DNA of 64,000 nucleotides from Aristolochia californica (Eukaryota; Streptophyta; Magnoliopsida; Piperales; Aristolochiaceae). The stretch's first letter is position 1. The number at the start of each line of letters is the position of its first letter. Under the pieces are notes generated by a model that made no database searches, was not told where the DNA came from, and saw nothing but the letters and a program-made list of their open reading frames with translations. Position numbers and translations under genes: made by a program. The DNA lies in contig JARWKL010000007.1 in NCBI GenBank assembly GCA_029961685.1, forward strand, positions 23,817,013 through 23,881,012, read 5' to 3'. Positions 36,199 to 50,200 of the stretch are shown piece after piece.

Positions 36199-39100
36199 AT
36201 GTTAAAGATGCAAATGAGTTATGGATGCAAAGCTTTTGAAGAGAATAACAAACGCTCATTAAATTCTCAAGTGAACTTGCGGTGGGATATTTACTCGAGT
36301 CAAACATGCAATTATTTTGCCCATTTGTAAAAAGCTGACATAATAATCATAGATGATTGTAAAGTGATTTATCATGCATAACGGGCTTTATTTTTGTAAG
36401 AAATGACTTTTGGATTGGGAGTTAACACTCAGTTAAAAATCCCCCGCCTCCCCCTTTTCCCGAAAATTGCAAAACCTGAGATATAAAAACGAAAAAGTGC
36501 TTACAATCCCTAAAAATTACAGACACTCTTTGGAATTATCTCTCTCTACATTTTTGCATTGTGCATTTTCGTTTTAGATGTACACATTTTTCTTAAATCA
36601 AAACTTCGAGTTTTTCGCTCTCCCTTCATCCCGTAAACGAAAAAAGGCAAATAGATCCCAACAAAATGAAACTTTTATAATTGATGTACGGAAAAAATTT
36701 AAAACAATTAAAAAATAAATAAAGAAAATTTATTCGCACTCCACAAATAAACACAAAAGTTTGGGAAATTCCACTAGTTTAACCCTAATAGCTTGGAATT
36801 TTACAAGAAAGAGATTTCTTCTACACATGTTTTAAAAATGGATATGCATGTTTGAAACATGTTAAAGATGTAAATGAGCTATGAATGCAAAGCTTTCAAA
36901 GAAAATAACAAATGCTCTTTAAATTCTCAAGTGCACTTGCGGTGGGATATTTGCCCGAGTCAAACAAGCCATTATTTTGCCCATTTTCAAAAAGTTGACC
37001 TAACAATCATAGATGATTGTAAAGTGATTTGTCATACGTAACGGGCTATATTTTTGTAAGAAATGACTTATGGATTGGAAGTCAACACTCAGTTAAAAAT
37101 CGCCCGCCTCCCCCTTTTCCCTACTATTGCAAAACATTAGATATAAAACTGAAAAAGTGCTTACGGTCCCTAAAAATTATAGACACTCTTTGGAATTATC
37201 TCTCTCTACATTTGTGCGTTGTGCATTTCCATTTTAGATGTACACTTTTTTCGTAATTCAGAACTTTGAGTTTTCGCTCTCCCTTCATTCCGTAAACAGA
37301 AAAGGCAAATCGATCACAACAAAATAAAAATTTTATAGTTGATGTGTGGAAAAAATTTAAAACAATAACTAATGTAATTAAAAAATATTTATTCACACAC
37401 CACAAAAGAACACAAAAGTTTTGTTGTCCAAGTTTGGGAAATTCCATTAGTCCGACCCTAACAACTAGGAATTTTACTTGAAGGAGATTTTTTCTACACA
37501 TGTTTTAAAAATGGATATGCAAGCTTGAAACATGTTAAAGATTCAAAGGATCTATGGATCCAAAGCTTTTAAAGAGAATAAACGCTCATTAATTTCTCAA
37601 GTGAATGTGCGGTGGGATATTTACCCGAGTCTAACAAGTCATTATTTTGCCCATTTTCCAAAATTTGTTCTAACAATCATAGCTGATTGTAAAGTGATTT
37701 ATCATATGTAACGGGCTATATTCTTCTAAGAAATGACTAATGGATTGCAATTCAACACTCAGTTAAAAATCCTTCGTCACCCATTTTTCCCAATGATTGC
37801 AAAACCTGAGATATAAAAACTAAAAAGAGCTTACAATCCCTAAAAATTACAAACACTCTTCGGAATTATCTCTCTCTACATTTCTGCATTGTACTTTTCC
37901 ATTTTAGATGTACACTTTTTTCTTAAATCAAAACTTTGAGTTTTCGCTCTCCCTTGATCCCGAAAACAAAAACATGCAAAAAGCTCACAACAAAATAAAA
38001 ATTTTATAGTTGATGTATCAAAAAAATTTAAAACAATAAAAAATGTAAATAAAGAAAATTTATTCACACAACACAAATGAACACAAAATTTTTGTTATCC
38101 AAGTTACGAAAATTCCTCTAGTTTAACCCTAATAGCTTGAAATTTTACAAGAAAGAGATTTCTTCTACACATGTTTTAAAAATGGATATGCATGTTAGAA
38201 ACATGTTAAAGATGCAAATGAGCTATGGACGCAAAGCTTTTAAAGAGAATAACGAACTTTCATTAAATTCTCAAGAGAACCTGCGGTGGGATATTTACGC
38301 GAGTCAAACTTGCCATTATTTTGCCCGTTTGCAAAAAGCTAACATAATAATCATAGATGATTGTAAAGTGATTTATCATGCATAACGGGCTATATTTTTG
38401 TAAGAAATGACTTTTGGTTTGGGAGTCAACACTCAGTTAAAAATCCCTCGCCTCCCCCTTTTCCCGACGTTTGCAAAATCTGAGATATAAAAACGAAAAA
38501 GTGCTTAAAATCCCTAAAAATTACAGACACTCTTTGGAATTATCTCTCTCTATATTTGTGCATTGTGCATTTCCGTTTTAGATGTACACATTTTTCATAA
38601 ATCAAAACTTCGAGTTTTTCGGTTCTATAAACAAAAAAAAGGCAAATAGATCACAACAAAATGAAAATTTTATACTTGATGCATGGAAAAAATTTAAATA
38701 AAAAAAGTAAATAAACAAAATTTTCACACTCCACAAATGAACACAAAAGTTTTGTTATCCAGGTTTGGGAAATTCCATTAGTCCAAACCTAATAGCTTGG
38801 AATTTTACATGAAGGAGAGATTTTCTACACATGTTTTAAAAATGGACATGCATGCTTCAAACATGTTAAAGATTCAAATGACCTATGGATCCAAAGCTTT
38901 TAAGGAGAATAAACGCTCATTAAATTCTCAAGTGAACGTGCGGTGGGCTATTTACCCTAATCTAACAAGTCATTATTTTGCCCATTTCAGAAAATTTGAT
39001 CTAACAATCATAGAAGATTGTAGAGTGATTTATTATGCGTCACGGGCTATATTCTTCTAAGAAATGACTAATGGATTGCAATTCAACACTCAGTTAAAAA

Positions 39101-40876
39101 TCCTTCGTCACCCATTTTTCCGAATGATTGCAAAACCTGAGATATAAAAACTAAAAAGAGCTTACAATCCCTAAAAATTACAAACACTCTTCGAAATTAT
39201 CTCTCTCTACATTTCTGCATTGTACTTTTCCATTTTAGATGTTCACTTTTTTCTTAAATCAAAACTTTGAGTTTTCGCTCTCCCTTCATCCCGAAAACAA
39301 AAAATGCAAAAACACACAACAAAATAAAAAATTTATAGTTGATGTATGAAAAAAATTTAAAATAATAACAAATGTAAATAAATAAAATTTATTCACACAG
39401 CACAAATGAACACAAAAATTTTGTTATCAAAGTTTGGGAAATTCCACTAGTTTAACCTTAATCCCTTGAAATTTTACAAGAAAGAGACTTCTTCAACACA
39501 TGTTTTAAAAAAGGATATGCATGTTTGAAACATGTTAAAGAGGCAAATGAGCTCTGGACGCAAAGCTTTTAAAGAGAATAACAAACATTCATTAAATTCT
39601 CAAGTTAACCTGCGGTGGGATATTTTCCCGAGTCAAACATGCCATTATTTTGCCCGTTTGCAAAAAGCTGACATAATAATCATAGATGTTTGTAAACTGA
39701 TTTATCATGCGTAACGGGCTATATTTTTGTAAGAAATGACTTTTGGTTTGGGAGTCAACACTCAGTTAAAAATCCCCCGCCTCCCCCTTTTCCCGACTTT
39801 GCAAAGTCAGAAATATAAAAACGAAAAAGTGGTTACAATCCCTAAAAATTACAGACACTCTTTGGAATTATCTCTCTCTACATTTGTGCATTGTGCATTT
39901 CCTTTTTAGATGTACACATTTTTCTTAAATCAAAACTTCGAGTTTTTCGCTCTCCCTTCATTCCGTAAACAAAAAAAAGGCAAATAGATCACAACAAAAT
40001 GAAAATTTTATAGTTCATGTGTGGAAAAAATTTAAAACAATAACTAATGTAAATAAAAAATATTTATTCACACACCACAAATGAACACAAAAGTTTTGTT
40101 ATCTAAGTGTTGAAAATTCCATTAGTCCAACCCTAATTGCTTGGAATTTTACTTGAAGGAGATTTTTCTACATATGTTTTAAAAATGGATATGCATGCTT
40201 GAAACATGTTAAAGATTCAAAGGACCTATGGAGCCAAATCCTTTAAAGAGAATAAACCCTCATTAAATTCTCAAGTGAACGTGCGGTGGGATATTTACCC
40301 GAGTCAAACATGCCATTATTTTGCCCTTTTGCAAAAAGATGACATAATAATCATAGATGATTGTAAAGTGATTTATCATACGTAACGGGCTATATTTTTT
40401 TAAGAAATGACTTTCGGATTGGAAGTCAACACTTAGTTAAAAATCCCCCGCCTCCCCCATTTCCCGACGTTTGCAAAACCTTAGACATAAAAACGAAAAA
40501 GTGCTTACAATCCCTAAAAATTACAGACACTCTTTTGAATTATCTCTTTCTACATTTGTGCATTGTGCATTTCCGTTTTAGATGTACACATTTTTCTTAA
40601 ATGAAAACTTCGAGTTTTTCGCTCTCCCTTCATTCCGTAAACAAAAAAAAGGCAAATAGATCACAACAAAATGAAAATTTTATAGTTGATGTATGGAAAA
40701 AATTTAAAACAACAAAAAAATTAAATAAATAAAATTTTTACACTCCACAAATGAACACAAAAGTTTTTTTATCCAAGTTTGGGAAATTCCACTAGTCCAA
40801 AACTAATATCTTGGAATTTTACATGAAGGAGATTTCTTCTACACATGTTTTAAAAATGGATATGCATGCTATAAAA
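36199..40876 (+). repeat. Mixed A/B run with chimeric units
   Basis: Anchors are B 36199, 36859 (B for about the first 90 bp, then C from TTTGCCCGAG), A' 37532, B 38203, A' 38863, B 39532 and 40206 (A' start, then B from GAGTCAAACATGCC). The A' units have AGAATAAACGCTC or similar, lacking 3 bp. The 39532 unit already shows the B-to-C tail switch (near 40,010) that defines the dimer further right. Confidence 0.82.
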
Positions 40877-43800
40877 ATGTTAAAGATTCAAATGACCTAT
40901 GGATCCAAAGCTTTTAAGGAGAATAACAAACCCTCATTAAATTCTCAAGTGAACGTGCGGTGGGATATTTGCCCGCAGCAAACAAGCCATTATTTTGCGC
41001 ACATTCAAAAAGTTGACCTAACAATCATAGATGATTGTAAAGTGATTTGTCATGCATAACGGGCTATATCTTTGTAAGAAATGACTTATGGATTGGAAGT
41101 CAACACTCAGTTAAAAATCGCCCGCCTCCCCCTTTTCCCGACGATTGCAAAACCTTAGATATAAAAACGAAAAAGTGCTTACGATCCTTAAAAATTTTAG
41201 ACACTCTTTGGAAATATCTCTCTCTACATTTGTGCATTGTGCATTTCCATTTTAGATGTACACTTTTTTTGTAAATCAGAACTTTGAGTTTCCGCTGTCC
41301 CTTCATCCCGTAAACAGTAAAGGCAAATAGATCACAATAAAATAAAAATTTTATAGTTGATATGTGGAAAAAATTTAAAACAATAACTAATGTAAATAAA
41401 AAATATTTATTCACACACCACAAATGAACACAAAAGTTTTGTTATCCAAGATTGGGAAATTCCATTAGTCCAACCCTAACAGCTTGGAATTTTACATGAA
41501 GGAGATTTTTTCTACACATGTTTTAAAAATGGATATGCATGGTTGAAACATGTTAAAGATTCAAATGACCTATGGATCCAAAGCTTTTAAAGAGAATAAC
41601 AAACACTCATTAAATTCTCAAGTGAATGTGCGGGGGGATATTTACCCGAATCTAACAAGTCATTATTTGCCCATTTTCAAAAATTAGACCTAACAATCAT
41701 AGATGATTATAACGTAATTTATCATGCGTAACGGGCTATATGTTGGTAAGAAATGACTTATGGATTGCAATTCAACACTCAGTTAAAAATCCACCGCCAC
41801 CCATTTTTCCCAACGATTGCAAAACCTCAGATATAAAAACTAAAAAGAGCTTACAATCCCTAAAAATTAAAGACACTTTTCGGAATTATCACACTGTACA
41901 TTTGTGCATAGTGCTTTTCCATTTTAGATGTACACTTTTTTCTTAAATCAAAACTTTGAGTTTTCGCTCTCCCTTCATCCCGAAAACAAAAAAAGGTAAA
42001 AAGCTCACAACAAAATAAAAAATTTATAGTTGATGTATGGAAAAAATTTAAAACAATAAAAAATTTAAATAAAGAAAATTTATTCACACAACACAAATGA
42101 ACACAAAAGTTTTGTTATCCAAGTTTGGGAAATTCCACAAGTTTAACCCTAATAGATTGGAATATTACAAGAAAGAGATTTCTTCTACACATGTTTTAAA
42201 AATGGATATGCATGTTTGAAACATGTTAAAGATGCAAATGAGCTATGGATGCAAAGCTTTTAAAGAGAATAACAAACGCTCAATGAATTCTCAAGTGAAC
42301 TTACGGTGGGATATTTATCCGAGTCAAACATGTCATTATTTAGCCCATTTGCAAAAAGCTGACATAATAATCATAGATGATTGTAAAGTGATTTATCATG
42401 CGTAACGGGCTATATTTTTGTAAGAAATGACTTTTGGATTGGGAGTCAACACTCAGTTAAAAATCCCCTGCCTTCCTCTTCTCCCGACGATTGCAAAACC
42501 TGAGATATAAAAACAAAAAAGTGCTTACAATCCCTAAAAATTGCAGACACTCTTTGGAATTATCACTCTCTACATTTGTGCATTGTGCATTTCCGTTTTA
42601 GATGTACACATTTTTCTTAAATCAAAAGTTCGAGTTTTTCGCTCTCCCTTCTTCCCGTAAAATAAAAAAAAGGCAAATGGATGACAACAAAATGATAATT
42701 TTATAATTGATGTACGCAAAAACTTTAAAACAATACAAAACGTAAATAAATAAAATTTATTCACACACCACAAATGAACACAAAAGTGTTGTTATCCATT
42801 TTTGGGAAATTCCACTAGTCCAACACTAATATCTTGAAATTTTACATGAAGGAGATTTTTTCTACATATGTTTTAAAAATGGATATGCATGCTAGAAACA
42901 TGTTAAAGATTCTAATGACCTATGGATCCAAACCTTTTAAAGAGAATAACAAACGCTCATTAAATTCTCAAGTGAACGTGCGGTGGGATATTTGCCCGAG
43001 TCAAACAAGCCATTATTTTGCCCATTTTCAAAAAGTTGACCTAACAATCATAGATGATTGTAAAGTGATTTGTCATGTGTAACGGGCTATATCTTTGTAA
43101 GAAATGACTTATGGATTGGAAATCAACACTCAATTAAAAATCACCCGCCTCCCCCTTTTCCCGACGATTGCAAAACATTAGATATAAAAACGAAAAAGTG
43201 TTTATGGTCCCAAAAAATTACAGACACTCTTTGGAATTATCTCTCTCCACATTTGTGCATTGTGCATTACCATTTTAGATGTACACTTTTTTCCTAGATC
43301 AGAACTTTGAGTTTTCGCTCTCCCTTTATCCCATAAACAGAAAAGGCAAATAGATCACAACCAAATAAAAATTTTATAGTTGATGTGTGGAAAAAATTTA
43401 AAACAATAACTAATGGAAATAAAAAATATTTATTCATACACCACAAATGAATACAAAAGTTTTGTTATCCAAGTTTGGAAAATTCCGTTAGTCCAACCCT
43501 AATAGCTTGGAATTTTACATGAAGGAGATTTTTTCTACACATGTTTTAAAAATGGATATGCATGCTTGAAACATGTTAAAGGTTCAAATGACCTATGGAT
43601 CCAAAGCTTTTAAAGAGAATAACAAACGCTCATTAAATTCTCAACTGAACGTGCGGTGGGATATTTACCCGAGTCTAACAAGTCATTATTTTGCCCATTT
43701 TCAAAAATTAGACCTAAAAATCATAGATGATTGTAAAGTGATTTATCATGCGTAACGGGCTATTTTTTTTGTAAGAAATGACTTATGGATTGCAATTCAA

Positions 43801-44247
43801 CACTCAATTAAAAATCCTCCGCTACCCATTTTTCTGGACGATTGCAAAACATGAGATACAAAAACTAAAAAGTGCTTACAATCCCTAAAAATTAAAGACA
43901 CTCTTCGGAATTATCACTCTCTACATTTGTGCATTATGGTTTTACATTTTAGATGTACACTTTTTTCTTAAAACAAAACTTTGAGTTTTCGCTCTCCCTT
44001 CATCCCGAAAACAAAATAGGCAAAGAGCTCACAACAAATCAAAATTTTATAGTTGATGTATGGAAAAAAATTAAAAAAATAACAAATGTAAATAAAGAAA
44101 ATTTATTCACACAAAGGAACACAAAAGTTTTGTTATGCATGTTTTGGAAATTCCACTAGTTTAACCCATTTAAAAGAAAGCTTGGAATTTTACAAGAAAG
44201 AGATTTCTTCTACACATGTTTTAAAAATGGATATGCATGTTTGAAAC
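40877..44247 (+). repeat. Third trimer run (C-A-B-C-A)
   Basis: Anchors are C 40877, A 41550, B 42223, C 42900 and A 43573, with spacing 671-677 bp. The B 42223 tail and C 42900 closely match B 34471 and C 35146. Near 44,165 the usual TTTAACCCTAATAGC reads TTTAACCC then ATTTAAAAGAAAGC, a small replacement exactly at the CCCTAA motif. Confidence 0.86.
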
Positions 44248-47200
44248 ATGTAAACGATGCAAATGAGCTATGGAAGCAAACCTTTTAAAGGGAATAACAA
44301 ACCCTTATTAAATTCTCAAGTAAATTTGCGGTGGGATATTTACTTGAGTCAAACATGACATTATTTTGCCCATTTGCAAAAATCTGACATAATAATCATA
44401 GATGATTGTAAAGTGATTTATCATGCATAACGGGCTATATTTTTGTAAGAAATGACTTTGGGATTGGGAGTCAACACTCAGTTAAAAATCCCCCGCCACC
44501 CCCTTTTCCCGACGTTTGCCAAACCTGAGATATAAAAATGAAAAAGTGCTTACAATCCCTAAAAATTGCAGACACTCTTAGGAATTATCTCTCTCTACAT
44601 TTGTGCATTGTGCATTTCCGTTTTAGATGTACACATTTTTCTTAAATCAAAACTTCGAGTTTTTCACTCTCCCTTCATTCCGTAAACAAAAAAAAGGCAA
44701 ATAGATCACAACAAAATAAAAATTTTATAGTTGATGTGTGGAAAAAAATTTAAAACAATAACTAATGTAAATAAAAAATATTTATCACACACCACAAATG
44801 AACACAAAAGTTTTGTTATCCAGGGTTGGGAAATTCCATTAGTCCAAACCTAATAGCTTGGAATTTTACATGAAGGAGTGTTTTTCTACACATATTTTAA
44901 AAATGGATATGCATGCTTGAAACATGTTAAAGATTCAAATGACCTATGGATCCAAAGCTTTTAAAGAGAATAAACGCTCATTAATTTCTCAAGTGAACGT
45001 GCGGTGGGATATTTACCCGAATCTAACAAGTCATTATTTTGCCCATTTTCAAAAATTTGACCTAACAATCATAGATGATTGTAAAGTGATTTATCATGCG
45101 TAACAGGGTATATTCTTGTAAGAAATGACTTATGGATTGCAATTTAACACTCAGTTAAAAATCCCCCGCCACCCATTTTTCCCGACGATTGCAAAATCTG
45201 AGATATAAAAACTAAAAAGAGCTTAGAATCCCTAAAAATTTCAGACACTCTTCAGAATTATCTCTCTCTACATTTCTGCATTGTACTTTTCCATTTTAGA
45301 TGTACACTTTTCTTAAATCAAAACTTTGAGTGTTCGCTCTGCCTTGATTCCGAAAACAAAAAATGCAAAAAACTCACAACAAAATAAAAATTTTATAGTT
45401 GGTGTTTGAAAAAAAATTAAAAAAATAACAAATGTAAATAAAAAAATTTATTCACACAACACAAATGAACACAATATTTTTGTTATCCAAGTTTGGGAAA
45501 TTCCACTAGTTTAACCCTAATCGCTTGGAATTTTACAAGAAAGAAGTTTCTTCTACACATGTTTTAAAAATGGATATGCTTGTTTGAAACATGTTAAAGA
45601 TGCAAATGAGCTATGGACGCAAAGCTTTTAAAGAGAATAACAAACGTTCATTAAATTCTCAAGTGAACCTGCGGTGGATATTTACGCGAGTCAAACATGC
45701 AATTATTTTGCCTGTTTGCAAAAAGTTGACGTAATTATCATAGATGATTGTAAAGTGATTTATCATGCGTAACGGGCTATTTTTTTTTAAGAAATGACTT
45801 TTGGTTTGAGAGTCAACACTCAGTTAAAAATCCCCCGCCTCCCCCTTTTCCCGACATTTGCAAAATCTGAAATATAAAAACGAAAAAGTGCTTACAATCC
45901 CTAAAAATTATAGACACTCTTTAAAATTATATCTCTCTACATTTGTGCATTGTGCATTTCCGTTTTAGATGTACACATTTTTCTTAGATCAAAACTTCGA
46001 GTTTTTTGCTCTTCCTTCATTCCGTAAACAAAATAAAGGCAAATAGATCACAACAAATGAAAATTTTATAGTTGATGTGTGGAAAAAATTTAAAATAATA
46101 AATAATTTAAATAAAAAATATTTATTCACAAACCACAAATGAACACAAAAATTTTGTTATCCAAGTGTAGAAAATTCCATTAGTCCAACCCAAATAGCTT
46201 GGAATTTTACTTGAAGGAGATTTTTCTGCACAAGTGTTAAAAATGGATATGCATTCTTGAAACATGTTAAAGATTCAAAGGACCAATGGATCCAAATCTT
46301 TTAAAGAGAATAAACCCTCATTAAATTCTCAGGTAAACGTACAGTGGGATATTTACCCGAGCCTAACAAGTCATTATTTTGCCCATTTTCAAAAATTTGA
46401 CCTAACAATCATAGATGATTGTAAAGTGATTTATTTTGCCTAACGGGCTATATTCTTGTAAGAAATAACTTATGGATTGCTATTCAACACTCAGTTAAAA
46501 ATCCTCCGCCACCCATTTTTCCCGACGATTGCAAAACCTGGGATATAAAAACTAAATAGAGCTTACAATCCCTAAAAATTATAGACACTCTTCGAAATTA
46601 TCTCTCTCTACATTTCTGCATTGTACTTTTCCATTTTAGATGTACACTTTTTTCTTAAATCAAAACTTTGAGTTTTCGCTCTCCCTTCATCCCGAAAACA
46701 AAAAATGCAAAAACACACAACAAAATAAAAATTTTATAGTTGATGTATGACAAAAATTTAAAACAATAAAAAATGTTATTAAATAAAATTTATTCACACA
46801 GCACAAATGAACACAAAAATTTTTGTTATCAAAGTTTGGGAAATTCCACTAGTTTAAACCTAATCGCTTGAAATTTTACAAGAAAGAGATTTCTTCTACA
46901 CATGTTTTAAAAATGGATATGCATGTTTGAAACATGTTAAAGATGCAAATGAGCTATGGACGCAAAGCTTTTAAAGAGAATAACAAACGTTCATTAAATT
47001 CTCAAGTGAACCTGCGGTGGCATATTTTCCCGACTCAATCATGCCATTATTTTGCCCATTTACAAAAAGCTGACATAATAATCATAGATGATTGTAAAGT
47101 GATTTATCATGCGTAATAGGCTATATTTTCTTAAAAAATGACTTTTGGATTGGGAGTCAACTCTCAGTTAAAAATCCCCCGCCTCCCCCTTTTCCCGACG

Positions 47201-50200
47201 TTTGCAAAACCTGAGATATAAAAATGAAAAAGTGCTTACAATCCATAAAAATTACAGACACTCTTTGGAATTATCTCTCTCTACATTTGTGCATTGTGCA
47301 TTTCCGTTTTTGATGTACACATTTTTCTTAAATCAACACTTCGAGTTTTTCGTTCTCCCTCCATTCCGTAATAAAAAAAAGGCAAATAGATCACAACAAA
47401 ATAATAATTTTATAGTTGATGTGGGAAAAAAATTAAAACAATAACTAATGTAAATAAAAAATACATATTCACACACCACAAATGAACACAAAAGTTTGGT
47501 TATCCAAGTTTGGGAAATTCCATTAGTCCAACCCTAATAGCTTGGAATTTTACATGAAGGAGATTTTTTCTACACATGCTTTAAAAATGGATATGCATGC
47601 ATGAAACATGTTAAAGATTCAAATGACCTATGGATCCAAGGCTTTTAAAGAGAATAAACGCTCATTATATTCTCAAGTGAACGTGCGGTGGGATATTTAC
47701 CCGAATCTAACAAGTCATTATTTTTCCCATTTTCAAAAATTTGACCTAACAATCATAGATGATTGTAAAGTGATTTCTCATGCGTTATAGGGTATATTCT
47801 TGTAAGAAATGACTTATGGATTGCAATTCAACACTCTATTAAAAATCCTCCACCACCCATTTTTCCCGACGATTGCAAAACCTGAGATATAAAAACTAAA
47901 AAGAGCTTGCAATCCCTAAAAATTACTGACACTCTTTGGAATTATCTCTCTCTACATTTCTGCATTGTACTTTTTTATTTTAGTTGTACACTTTTTTATT
48001 AAATCAAAACTTTGAGTTTTCGCCCTCCCTTGATTCCGAAAACAAAATATGCAAAAAACACAACAAAATAAAAATTTTATAGTTGATGTATGAAAAAAAT
48101 TTATAACAATAACAAATGTAAATAAAAAAAATTATTCACACAACACAAATGCACACAAAATTTTTGTTATCCAAGTGTGGGAAATTCCACTAGTTTAACC
48201 CTAATCGCTTGGAATTTTACAAGAAAGCGGTTTCTTCTACACATGTTTTAAAAATGGATATGCATGTTTGAAACATGTAAAAGATGCAAATGATCTATGG
48301 ACACAAAGCTTTTAAAGAGAATAACAAACGTTCGTTAAATTCTCAAGTGAACCTGCGGTGGGATATTTACGCGAGTCAAACATGCCATTATTTTGCCCGT
48401 TTGCAAAAAGCTGACATAATAATCATAGATGATTGTAAAGTGATTTATCATGCGTAACGGGCTATCAACACTCAGTTAAAAATCCCCCGCCCCCCCCTTT
48501 TCCCGACGTTTGCAAAATCTGAAATATAAAAATGAAAAAGTGCTTACAATCCCTAAAAATTACAGACACACTTTGGAATTATCTCTCTCTACATTTGTGC
48601 ATTGTGCATTTCCGTTTTAGATGCACACATTTTTCTTAAATCAAAACTTCGAGTTTTTCGCTCTCCCTTCATTCCGTAAACAAAAAAAAGGGAAATAGAT
48701 CACAACAAAATGAAAATTTTATAGTTGATGTGTGGAAAAAATTTAAAACAATAACTAATGTAAATAAAAAATATTTATTCACACACCACAAATGAACACA
48801 AAAGTTTTGTTATCCAAGTGTTGAAAATTCCATTAGTCTAACCCTAATAGCTTGGAGTTTTCCTTGAAGGAGATTGATCTACACATGTTTTAAAAATGGA
48901 TATGCATACTTGAAACATGTTAAAGATTCAAAGGACCTATGGATCCAAATATTTTAAAGAGAATAAACCCTCATTAAATTCTCAAGTGAATGTGCGGTGG
49001 GATATTTACCCGAGTCTTACAAGTCATTATTTTGCCCACTTTCAAAAATTTGACCTAACAATCATAGATGATTGTAAAGTGATTTATTATGCGTAACGAG
49101 CTATATTTTTGTGTGAAATCACTTATGGATTGCAATTCAACAGTCAATTAAAAATCCTCCGCTACCCATTTTTCTCGACGATTGCAAAACCCGAGATATA
49201 AAAACTAAAAAGAGCTTACAATCCCTAAAAATTACAGACACTCTTTGGAATTATCTCTCTCTACATTTGTGCATTGTGCATTTCCGTTTTAGATGTACAC
49301 ATTTTTCTTAAATCAAAACTTCGAGTTTTTCGCTTTCCCTTCATTTCGTAAACAAAAAAAAGGCAAATAGATGACCACAAAATAATAATATTATAGTTGA
49401 TGTGGGGAAAAAATTTAAAACAATAACAAATGTAAATAAAAAATATTTATTCACACACCACAAATCAACACAAAAGTTTTGTTATCCAAGTTTGGGAAAT
49501 TCCATTAGTCCAACCCTAATAGCTTGGAATTTTACATGAAGGAGATTTTTTCTACACATGTTTTAAAAATGGATTTGCATGCTTGAAACATGTTAAAGAT
49601 TCAAATGACCTATGGATCCAAAGCTTTTAAAGAGAATAAACGCTCATTAAATTCTCAAGTGAACGTGCGGTGGGATATTTACCCGAATCTAACAAGTCAT
49701 TATTTTGCCCATTTTCAAAAATTTGACCTAACAATCATAGGTGATTGTAAAGTGATTTCTCATGCGTTACAGGGTATATTCTTGTAAGAAATGACTTATG
49801 TATTGCAATTCAACTCTCAGTTAAAAATCCTCCGCCACCCATTTTTCCCGACGATTGCAAAACCTGAGATATAAAAACTAAAAAGAGCTTACAATCCCTA
49901 AAAATTACAGACACTCTTCGGAATTATCTCTCTCTACATTTCTACATTGTACTTTTCCATTTTAGATGTACACTTTTTTCTTAAATCAAAACTTTGAGTT
50001 TTCGCTCTCCCTTGATTCCGAACACAAAAAATGCAAAAAACTCACAACGAAATAAAAATTTTAATGTTGATGTATGAAAAAAATTTAAAACAGCAACAAA
50101 TGGAAATAAAAAAATTTATTCGCACAACACAAATGTACACAAAATTTTTGTTATCCAAGTTTGGGAAATTCCACTAGTTTAGCCCTAATCGCTTGGAATT

